A stretch of DNA of 64,000 bases, taken from assembly GCF_003344885.1 (NCBI RefSeq), contig NZ_CP031155.1, forward strand, positions 620,001 through 684,000. The letters are read 5' to 3'. The DNA is from Altererythrobacter sp. ZODW24 (GTDB taxonomy: Bacteria; Pseudomonadota; Alphaproteobacteria; Sphingomonadales; Sphingomonadaceae). Position 1 is the stretch's first letter. Each line of letters starts with the position of its first letter. A program made the position numbers and the translations under genes. Below, piece after piece: positions 29,263 through 35,580 of this stretch. A model generated the notes under the pieces. That model saw only the letters and a list, made by a program, of their open reading frames with translations. It searched no databases and was not told where the DNA came from.

Positions 29263-30444
29263 TTGGCGAGCAACTCGCTAATCGCACTGGATAAGGACGT
29301 GCAGCGCACTCTTACGCGCGCGGCCACCCCTGTCTGTGCAGACGGCGCGAGATTGCATGAATGGCGCGAATGCGTCTCGGCGGCTTATACCGCTGAATGG
29401 GATGCACTTGCAGCCATTGCCAGCGAACCCAATCCATTCTTCGAAAGCTGGTATCTTCAGCCATCGCTAGAAGCACTCGATCCGCACGGCGACGTGCAGA
29501 TTCTCGCAGTTGGACATGGTGACAAGCTGGTCGGGCTGATGCCGGTTGAGCGCACATTGCGCTATTATAGCTACCCGCTGCCAAACATATCCAACTGGAC
29601 CCATCCCAACTGTTTCCTTGGTTCACCGCTAGTCGCACGCGGCCAAGAAACCGCATTCTGGACCGCTTTACTCGCATGGGCTGATGAACGCCCTAGAGGC
29701 GGTCTCTTCCTGCATTTGCAGCACATCCCACTTGAGGGAGCGTTGATTGACGCCCTGCGCGAGGTAATTGCAGTAGATGCTCGTCCATCAGCATTGGTCC
29801 ACCGCGAACAGCGCGCAATGCTCGCCTCGCCGCTTTCAGCCGAAGACTATTTCGCCCAGTCAATGAGCGGCAAAAAACGCAAAGAGCTACGCCGCCAGCA
29901 CAAACGCTTATCGGAACTCGGCGAATTGGCCATCACCCGGCAATCCGATGAAATGGATGTCGGCGCATGGGTCGCAGATTTTCTGGCGCTGGAGCTGTCC
30001 GGCTGGAAGGGCAAGGCTGGCTCAGCACTCGCTGCCGCGTCAGAAACTAACCAGCTCTTCACACAGGCTTTAACTACTGCAGCCTTGCGGGGGCAGCTCG
30101 AAAGACTCGCCATCACGCTCGACGGCAGGCCCATCGCAATGTTGGCCAACCTTATCTCAGGCGCTGGTAGTTTTAGCTATAAGACGGCTTTTGACGAAGA
30201 CTATGCGCGCTTTTCTCCCGGTGTGCTCCTTCAACGCGAGAATCTCGCAATGCTAGACAGCGATGGCACAGAATGGGCCGATAGTTGCGCCTCTGCCGAT
30301 CACCCGATGATCGACCGCATCTGGCGGGAACGGCGCGCAATTGGCCGGGTCAGCATCGGCATCGGCGGTAGCTTGCGCCAGAGCATCTTCCGCCAACTAG
30401 CCAAGCACGAGATAGGCCGCGAACCGGACGGTATTGGATCATGA
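29263..30444 (+). CDS. GNAT/FemAB-like acyltransferase (BioF2-like domain)
   Basis: The protein of about 393 residues fits the Acetyltransf_6/FemAB-like family: ASEPNPFFESWYLQPSLEAL near the N-terminus, GKKRKELRRQHKRLSELGELA in the middle, and a C-terminal GNAT half (GQLERLAITLDGRPIAMLANL, FSYKTAFDEDYARFSPGVLL). Such enzymes transfer acyl or aminoacyl groups, often in envelope or polysaccharide modification. The start is a TTG at 29263 with an AGGGG site 8 bases upstream; another TTG at 29236 is possible. It overlaps the JmjC-like gene by 4 bases. Confidence 0.75.
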   Translation: MASNSLIALDKDVQRTLTRAATPVCADGARLHEWRECVSAAYTAEWDALAAIASEPNPFFESWYLQPSLEALDPHGDVQILAVGHGDKLVGLMPVERTLRYYSYPLPNISNWTHPNCFLGSPLVARGQETAFWTALLAWADERPRGGLFLHLQHIPLEGALIDALREVIAVDARPSALVHREQRAMLASPLSAEDYFAQSMSGKKRKELRRQHKRLSELGELAITRQSDEMDVGAWVADFLALELSGWKGKAGSALAAASETNQLFTQALTTAALRGQLERLAITLDGRPIAMLANLISGAGSFSYKTAFDEDYARFSPGVLLQRENLAMLDSDGTEWADSCASADHPMIDRIWRERRAIGRVSIGIGGSLRQSIFRQLAKHEIGREPDGIGS

Positions 30445-31316
30445 ACGCCCAAACGAAATTCTTGGCTGAAGCAGCCGCGCCCACCTTTGACGGTGAAGCA
30501 CGAGCGAAGTTCGCCAGCAGCTATCCAGAGGACCCGCACAAGTTGCACCATGCCTTGGCGCAAAGTGAACTGCTGACGCTTGAGGCATTGGCTTCACTCG
30601 GCGAGGCACTGCCCGAAACATCGGTCGAGTATAATCGCGGTGATTTGCCAATTGGTATTGATGGCAAACCCGGCGCAAGCGGATTGACTATCGGCGAGAC
30701 CATCCGAGGCGTCGAAAACGCCAATAGCTGGGCCGTGCTCAAGAACATCGAGCAGCAACCTGACTATGCTGCACTGTTAGCCTCGTTGCTCGATGAAATC
30801 CGGCCCGAGATTGAAGCGAAGACCGGCCCTATGCTGATGACGCAGGGCTTCATCTTCGTATCCTCGCCAAATGCAGTCACACCCTATCACTTCGACCCCG
30901 AGCATAATATTTTACTCCAATTGGTCGGCAGCAAAGTGATGACGCAATTCCCGGCAGGACACAATCGCTACGCACCCGACACGCTGCATGAAAGCTATCA
31001 CACGGGCGGCGCGCGCGAACTTGTTTGGAATGACGATTTACTGCGCGGCGGGCACGAATTTGCGCTCGAAAGCGGCGAAGCTGTCTATGTACCGGTGATG
31101 GCCCCGCACTTCGTCCGCAACGGCCCCACCCCGTCGATATCACTGTCGATCACTTGGCGCAGTGAATGGAGCTATGCCGAAGCCGATGCGCGCGCCTTCA
31201 ACGCGGCCTTGCGAAGGTTTGGGCTCACACCAAAGGCACCGGGGCGCTGGCCTACGAGCAATCGCGGCAAGGCATATGCAACGCGTATCCTACGCAGATT
31301 GGGATACCGCGCCTGA
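30441..31316 (+). CDS. Cupin-like/JmjC-type protein
   Basis: The 291-residue protein carries a JmjC/cupin-like core: TPYHFDPEHNILLQLVGSK gives the HxD iron pair, followed by the distal His in VMAPHFVRNG and a PAGHNRYAP loop. It is therefore a candidate Fe(II)/2-oxoglutarate hydroxylase. It overlaps the preceding acyltransferase gene (ATGA), so the two probably act on the same substrate. The substrate is not known. Confidence 0.75.
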   Translation: MNAQTKFLAEAAAPTFDGEARAKFASSYPEDPHKLHHALAQSELLTLEALASLGEALPETSVEYNRGDLPIGIDGKPGASGLTIGETIRGVENANSWAVLKNIEQQPDYAALLASLLDEIRPEIEAKTGPMLMTQGFIFVSSPNAVTPYHFDPEHNILLQLVGSKVMTQFPAGHNRYAPDTLHESYHTGGARELVWNDDLLRGGHEFALESGEAVYVPVMAPHFVRNGPTPSISLSITWRSEWSYAEADARAFNAALRRFGLTPKAPGRWPTSNRGKAYATRILRRLGYRA

Positions 31317-31355
31317 CGCGTTGACGCATGGGCCGCATCGCCGCAAGGGTTGCGG

Positions 31356-32249
31356 ATGGCTACTGACCCACTCTCTGAAAAACTCGTCGCAGGATTGCTG
31401 CGCCTTCTGGACGTCACGCAGACAGGCGAAGATGAATTTACCGGCCGCCACAAGAAGAACGGCGTTGGCCGGGTCTTCGGCGGGCAGGTGATCGCGCAGG
31501 CTCTGCTGGCAGCGGAAAAAACAGTTCCGGAAGACCGTGCCGCGCACTCGCTCCATGCCTACTTCCTGCGCGGCGGCAGCGAGGGTTTTGACGTCGATTA
31601 CTCGGTTGACCGCCAGTTTGACGGTGGAAGCTTTTGCAATCGGCGCGTTGTTGCAGCCCAGCAAGGCCGGCCGATACTCAACGTTGCTGCCAGCTTCCAG
31701 CGCCATGAAGAGGGATTGCACCATCAGGCAGAGGGGTTGCCCGATGTTCCCGGTCCTGACGACCTGCCAAGCGAGGCGGAAGAGCGCATCCGTCTGGCGA
31801 AAGAGCTACCCGAAGACAAAGCCGCATTTTTCCTCCAACCGCGCCCGATCGAGTCGCGCGCCGTAGAGGGGCGTCACTGGAACAGTTCAGAACCTGCCGC
31901 GCCGATTTCACACAGCTGGATCCGCGCCTCTGCGCCCTTACCCGATGACCCCCGCATCCACCGCGCAATTCTCGCTTACGCCAGCGACATGCAACTTCTC
32001 GGCACTTCTATGCTGCCACACGGTCTAAGCTGGGCACGCAACGAGATTTATGGGGCCAGCCTCGACCACACAGTCTGGTTCCACGAACCATTCCGCGCCG
32101 ACGAATGGATGCTGTACCAAAGCGACAGCCCTTGGACAGGGCGCGGCCGGGGCTTCAACCGTGGCCGCATTCTCAGCGCTGATGGTCGGCTAATCGCGAG
32201 TGTCGCTCAAGAGGGCATGGTGCGCCAAAAGAAGCAGCTCGCCGATTAG
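31356..32249 (+). CDS. tesB: Acyl-CoA thioesterase II (TesB family)
   Basis: The 297-residue double hot-dog enzyme hydrolyses acyl-CoA. Landmarks are GRVFGGQVIAQALLAAEKTV near residues 35-54, HSLHAYFLRGG, FCNRRVVAAQQGRPI and the C-terminal LDHTVWFHEPFRADEWMLYQ with the catalytic Asp. ATG 31356 is preferred to a TTG six bases earlier. Its stop codon is part of the palindrome TAGTACA-AG-TGTACTA that precedes the first leader-peptide gene. Confidence 0.93.
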   Translation: MATDPLSEKLVAGLLRLLDVTQTGEDEFTGRHKKNGVGRVFGGQVIAQALLAAEKTVPEDRAAHSLHAYFLRGGSEGFDVDYSVDRQFDGGSFCNRRVVAAQQGRPILNVAASFQRHEEGLHHQAEGLPDVPGPDDLPSEAEERIRLAKELPEDKAAFFLQPRPIESRAVEGRHWNSSEPAAPISHSWIRASAPLPDDPRIHRAILAYASDMQLLGTSMLPHGLSWARNEIYGASLDHTVWFHEPFRADEWMLYQSDSPWTGRGRGFNRGRILSADGRLIASVAQEGMVRQKKQLAD

Positions 32250-32262
32250 TACAAGTGTACTA
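32247..32262. promoter_or_regulatory. Operator-like palindrome, copy A
   Basis: TAGTACA-AG-TGTACTA is a perfect 16-bp palindrome; its first three bases are the tesB stop codon. A further half-site GTACTAG lies at 32271-32277, aligned with the second arm of the palindrome in copy B (32681-32698). Both lie about 100-130 bases upstream of a double-glycine peptide gene. A repressor or activator of TetR/LuxR-like symmetry could bind; no such regulator is encoded nearby. Confidence 0.55.
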
Positions 32263-32270
32263 CCGTCAAC

Positions 32271-32446
32271 GTACTAGACCCACCGGACGACGGACACCCG
32301 TTCTATTTTTCATTGTATCTCAGGCCGCTATTCACTCTTTCGACGATGATTGATCGTTATATAAAAGGAGACTGAAAATGAACGACCTCAACACCAATTC
32401 CATCCAAGAACTGTCGCTTGGCGAAACAGACAGCGTTGCAGGCGGC
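32271..32446 (+). repeat. Direct repeat copy A: promoter/leader unit of peptide gene 1
   Basis: This stretch is highly similar to 32692-32866: it contains GTACTAGACCCACCG, an inverted-repeat region around GGACA, CGTTCTATTTTTCA, TGTATCTCAG, TCGACGATGATTGATCGTTAT, the AAAAGGAGACTGAAA ribosome site and the 23-codon leader. The repeat stops where the leader ends, and the core-peptide part diverges faster, as expected for a duplicated peptide gene under constraint on export and expression. Confidence 0.85.
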
Positions 32447-32569
32447 TGCATCGACGTACCTGCTATCGTTGATGCTGCAAAAGAAGGCTTTGCCGAAGCT
32501 GGCGTCCCTGGTGCAATCGCAGGTGCTGTCCAAGAACTCGGTAGCCAACTGTCGCACCAGAACGACTGA
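32378..32569 (+). CDS. Double-glycine leader peptide 1 (bacteriocin/microcin-like)
   Basis: The 63-residue peptide starts at ATG 32378 after a strong AAAAGGAG site. Residues 1-23 form a double-glycine leader: relative to the cleavage site after GG it has Leu-12, Ser-11, Glu-8, Val-4, Gly-2 and Gly-1, the class II bacteriocin pattern. The predicted 40-residue core begins with Cys and contains DAAKEGFAEAG and a GAIAGAV glycine zipper; it is amphipathic and acidic. No C39-peptidase transporter or immunity gene is recognised nearby. Its paralogue follows at 32798. Role as bacteriocin or signalling peptide is inferred. Confidence 0.75.
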   Translation: MNDLNTNSIQELSLGETDSVAGGCIDVPAIVDAAKEGFAEAGVPGAIAGAVQELGSQLSHQND

Positions 32570-32582
32570 TTCCGACGCCCCA

Positions 32583-32621
32583 AAAATGCCGGACCTCCAT
32601 CAAATGGTGGTCCGGCATTTT
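32583..32621 (+). terminator. Rho-independent terminator after peptide gene 1
   Basis: AAAATGCCGGACC and GGTCCGGCATTTT form a 13-bp stem, extended by CCAT/ATGG across a T-T mismatch, 14 bases after the stop codon. The hairpin is flanked by A- and T-runs, so it can act in both directions. Confidence 0.85.
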
Positions 32622-32680
32622 GCCGTCTGGCCGGGCGACCCCGGGTCAAAGAAGTGCCGCAAAGAACCAACACGCTTGCA

Positions 32681-32698
32681 CTAGTACAATCGTACTAG
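32681..32698. promoter_or_regulatory. Operator-like palindrome, copy B
   Basis: CTAGTAC-AATC-GTACTAG is an 18-bp palindrome 100 bases upstream of peptide gene 2. It shares TAGTAC/GTACTA half-sites with copy A. Just downstream (32706-32724) GAACGAG-GGACA-CTCGTTC forms a second perfect inverted repeat, which is imperfect in copy A. Confidence 0.6.
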
Positions 32699-32866
32699 AC
32701 CCACCGAACGAGGGACACTCGTTCTATTTTTCACTGTATCTCAGTCCAGTATTCACTTTCTCGACGATGATTGATCGTTATCAAAAGGAGACTGAAAATG
32801 AAGGACCTCAACACCAATCCGATCCAAGAACTGTCACTGGTTGAAACCGATCAGGTCGCTGGCGGC
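32692..32866 (+). repeat. Direct repeat copy B: promoter/leader unit of peptide gene 2
   Basis: Second copy of the unit at 32271-32446, displaced by 420-421 bases. Upstream DNA, ribosome site and leader codons are conserved, with a one-base length difference just before the ribosome site (ATATAAAAGG against ATCAAAAGG). Confidence 0.85.
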
Positions 32867-33004
32867 GTTGACGTGGGCAAAGTCATTGACGCGGCAAAAG
32901 AAGGCGCGGCTGAAGGCGGCGCAGAAGGCGGAATGCTGGGCGCAATCGCAGGCGCGGTTTCAGGTGCCATTGATGAAGTCGGTCGCCAACTCTCCGAAGG
33001 CTGA
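32798..33004 (+). CDS. Double-glycine leader peptide 2 (bacteriocin/microcin-like)
   Basis: The 68-residue peptide has nearly the same 23-residue leader as peptide 1 (differences at residues 2, 8, 15 and 19) ending VAGG. The 45-residue core lacks Cys and reads VDVGKVIDAAKEGAAEGG, then a long glycine zipper GGMLGAIAGAVSGAIDEVG, and RQLSEG. Alternating small residues are typical of membrane-active class II peptides and of two-peptide bacteriocins. Peptides 1 and 2 may act together or be variants. The gene is followed by a GC-rich hairpin and a convergent stress-protein gene. Confidence 0.75.
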   Translation: MKDLNTNPIQELSLVETDQVAGGVDVGKVIDAAKEGAAEGGAEGGMLGAIAGAVSGAIDEVGRQLSEG

Positions 33005-33020
33005 TCGCGATAGCCAGTAT

Positions 33021-33047
33021 GCCGGGTCTCCCCTCAGGGGACCCGGC
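33021..33047. terminator. Hairpin between peptide gene 2 and usp
   Basis: GCCGGGT-CT-CCCC, loop TCA, GGGG-ACCCGGC form a strong stem with a two-base bulge. It lies 16 bases after the peptide 2 stop and just past the end of the convergent universal stress protein gene. There is no long T-run on either strand, so termination strength is uncertain. Confidence 0.55.
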
Positions 33048-33050
33048 TAT

Positions 33051-33866
33051 CTAATGCGCGAGCAGCAACGGCAGTTTCACATCGGACAGCATCTTGCGCG
33101 TGACACCGCCAAGGATAGTCTCGGACAACCGGCTGCTGCCATAGGCGCCCATCACCAGATACCCAGCCTCGCGCAGTGCAGCACCATCTAACAACTGCTT
33201 GGTCAGATGTTCTTTGCTCTCGGGTAGTTCGACGATTTCGCAACTGACGTCATGACGCGACAGATAATTGGCTCCGTCGAGCGGCGGAAAGTCGAATTTC
33301 CGCTTTTGCTTCTTTTCCTTCGCGCAAAGCAGATAGACCTTGCTTGCTCGTTTCAGCAGCGGCAGCGCCGCCCTGAGGGCGTTGCAGGCCTCGGTAGAAC
33401 CATCCCACGCGACGACTGCGGGCGCATCTATTGGGAAGCTCTTCTGATCATTTGGAACAACCATCAGCGGCGTGCGTGACTTCACCGCGATTGCACTGAC
33501 TGTGGGAGATGGGGATTTACCGTCCAACCGGGGCTCGTCTGCTCCGATTACCAACAGATCATTCAAGGCAGAATGGGCCAGCAGCCGGTCCTCGGCCGTG
33601 CCTGCTTGGTTCACAAAATTCCAAGCGACGTCCTCTTTGCTGCAATGCGCAGAAACTCGTTTCTCAAGCTCCTCGGCTGCCTCACGCATGACCGGAATCA
33701 TCGCAGCGAAGGCCGCGCCGTAAATGTCACCGGGAACAGCCATTTCGTAGGGGGTGGCGTTGAGGCATGTCATGTGCCCGTCAAACGCACGCACAATGTC
33801 CGCACCTACTTGCAATCGGCCATCGAGGCCGCTGTCGTCAAACGCGCTAACTAATATGGATCGCAT
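33051..33866 (-). CDS. Universal stress protein, tandem Usp domains
   Basis: The 271-residue protein contains two Usp domains, residues 1-140 and 145-271. The second has the ATP-binding G-x2-G-x9-G-(S/T)-type motif GAYGSSRLSETILGGVTRKML. Tandem Usp proteins respond to oxygen limitation and other stress in many proteobacteria. An FNR-type box 78 bases upstream, exactly placed relative to a -10 element, predicts induction under low oxygen. Confidence 0.9.
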   Translation of the reverse strand: MRSILVSAFDDSGLDGRLQVGADIVRAFDGHMTCLNATPYEMAVPGDIYGAAFAAMIPVMREAAEELEKRVSAHCSKEDVAWNFVNQAGTAEDRLLAHSALNDLLVIGADEPRLDGKSPSPTVSAIAVKSRTPLMVVPNDQKSFPIDAPAVVAWDGSTEACNALRAALPLLKRASKVYLLCAKEKKQKRKFDFPPLDGANYLSRHDVSCEIVELPESKEHLTKQLLDGAALREAGYLVMGAYGSSRLSETILGGVTRKMLSDVKLPLLLAH

Positions 33867-33915
33867 CGGAGTTCTCCTTTCATTTCCGCCAAAGGGGGAT
33901 TGGCGGTATGGTGAG

Positions 33916-33957
33916 AGAATATGCCGATTACCGGACGATGTAGTTGATCTTGATCAA
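33916..33957 (-). promoter_or_regulatory. FNR/FixK-type box with class II promoter for usp
   Basis: TTGAT-CTTG-ATCAA at 33944-33957 is a perfect FNR/Anr/FixK consensus palindrome. On the minus strand TATTCT at 33916-33921 can serve as -10 element; a start site 7 bases further would be near 33909, placing the box centre at -41.5, the classical activating position. The usp start codon follows about 43 bases later. Confidence 0.78.
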
Positions 33958-33976
33958 ATTCGGCCGATATGGCCGA

Positions 33977-35467
33977 TCACTTGATCTGCGCGCGGAATTT
34001 TACGGCCCAACCCGAAGTACTTGCACTGCCAGTCACGGTGCCTTTGGGATTGACACAAATATGCCTGACGGCGGGATCGTAGGTAGCGGTGGGCGTATAA
34101 TCGCAGGCAGTGAAGCTGCTTGGCGGTGCAACACTGTTCGAGAAACGCACATCGGTGGCGTAGTTGAAGGACAGCCCAGCACCGCTCTGCGTGAAATAGA
34201 CCGGATCACTTGTCAGCGTGCCAGCACCGTCAAAATCAGCGTTATAAAACGTCAGTGATGCAGGAAGTGAATCCACCAAGAAGTTGCTGTTCGCATCCTG
34301 CCCGCCTCCGCCGCTGTTTGTGACGGCGATAGTGTAAGCGAGGTCCTGTCCCGGAATCGCAAACACCCCTAAACCTTGTTCTGCATAAACCTCTGAAGTC
34401 TTAGAGACGGACAGCACCGGAGGCGGTAGATCGAAGCCGAAGTCCCGGCCCGTCACAGTGCCGCCAGACGCAAGGCTCGCCAGCAGATTCTGCGTTGTGC
34501 CGAAAGTCGCTAGGTAAGGCAGGTCGGGGTCATTCGTGAGCACCCGGACGCGGTAATTGTTGTTTGCTGGAACATTGTTGAACATGAATGTCCCGGCCGC
34601 GGCACTGCTGTAGCTCGAAACGAACAGATCATCGGTTGTGGAGGCCGTTCCGCGATCATCATACAGATCGACACGAATACTGCCGATGCCGGCCTCGGTC
34701 GCGCTTTGATACGCATTGTTGCCATTTACGTCTGAATAGACTGTCCCGCTAATATCGCCGCCCGCGATGTTACATTGGCGTAGCTCCACATTGTCGAGGT
34801 AGAAGTCGCGGCCTCCGGCTCCGGTTTCAAGCGAGCGCAGAGCGAACAGAACTTCCGTCCGGTTGCCCGCATTAAACACGTAGGAATAGAGCTTCCATTC
34901 AAGCGCCGCGTTAAATGCCTGCAGCGGCCCCGTGTTCAGCGATGTGATCCCATCAATTTCCAGATTGATATTGTTAGGCGTGCCGTTCGGTTCCGAATTG
35001 GCCGCCCAGAATGACACCTGATAATTCTGGTCCGGAACAACGTTCTGTGCGGCGAAATTGATCGTTGGTGTTGTGGTGTTCGGGTCAGAAGCGAAAAAAT
35101 AGCCTGACGCGCCATAGACCGGATCGGTAATTCCGGGATGCTGGTAGGTGTTTCTGGGTGTCTGAGCATTGGCGACAAAACCGAATGCACCGTGAAAGAA
35201 ACTGTAGAAATAGGCGAACTGACCGCTGTCGATCTGTCCTGGATACGGATTAACGCTTGGCGATTGATCCGGCTGGCCGTTGGCCGTGCCGAATGTGCCA
35301 TTGTCGAAATCAGTCAGCAAATTTCCGCCTGAGAGCGAACCACCCTGCGCTGCGCAGGACGTTGTGCTGGTTGTGTTAATCGTCTGCGCCGCGTGCGCCT
35401 GATTACTCCCGGCAGCGATTGCTCCAGCTATTACTAGTAATCGGAAAATAGTGCGGCGAAACAACAA
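33977..35467 (-). CDS. Secreted SdrD B-like repeat protein
   Basis: The 496-residue protein has a signal peptide (MLFRRTIFRLLVIAGAIAAG, cleavage near AHAAQ). Residues about 30-245 hold a galactose-binding-like beta-sandwich region (NLEIDGITSLNTGPLQAFN, FYLDNVELRQC), about 250-345 an SdrD B-like domain (GTVYSDVNGNNAYQSATEAG...VDLYDD), and the end a DUF11-like repeat (LSVSKTSEVYA...IAVTNSGGGGQD). It is probably a surface or secreted adhesin-type protein. A small hairpin CGGCC-GATAT-GGCCG lies right after its stop. Confidence 0.75.
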   Translation of the reverse strand: MLFRRTIFRLLVIAGAIAAGSNQAHAAQTINTTSTTSCAAQGGSLSGGNLLTDFDNGTFGTANGQPDQSPSVNPYPGQIDSGQFAYFYSFFHGAFGFVANAQTPRNTYQHPGITDPVYGASGYFFASDPNTTTPTINFAAQNVVPDQNYQVSFWAANSEPNGTPNNINLEIDGITSLNTGPLQAFNAALEWKLYSYVFNAGNRTEVLFALRSLETGAGGRDFYLDNVELRQCNIAGGDISGTVYSDVNGNNAYQSATEAGIGSIRVDLYDDRGTASTTDDLFVSSYSSAAAGTFMFNNVPANNNYRVRVLTNDPDLPYLATFGTTQNLLASLASGGTVTGRDFGFDLPPPVLSVSKTSEVYAEQGLGVFAIPGQDLAYTIAVTNSGGGGQDANSNFLVDSLPASLTFYNADFDGAGTLTSDPVYFTQSGAGLSFNYATDVRFSNSVAPPSSFTACDYTPTATYDPAVRHICVNPKGTVTGSASTSGWAVKFRAQIK

Positions 35468-35541
35468 CTTGAAATTCTCAGCAAAATGGCGGGTTTTCTG
35501 GCCATTAGCGATGCAGCAAATTGCTAAATATCGGCTTAAAC

Positions 35542-35566
35542 AAAGCCTCGGTAAAATCAGGGCTTT
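35542..35566 (-). terminator. Probable terminator of uvrC
   Basis: On the minus strand AAAGCC and GGCTTT form a short stem with a 13-base loop followed by GTTTAA, 15 bases past the uvrC stop. The stem is short, so strength is moderate. Confidence 0.45.
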
Positions 35567-35580
35567 TATGCGTAAGTTGC

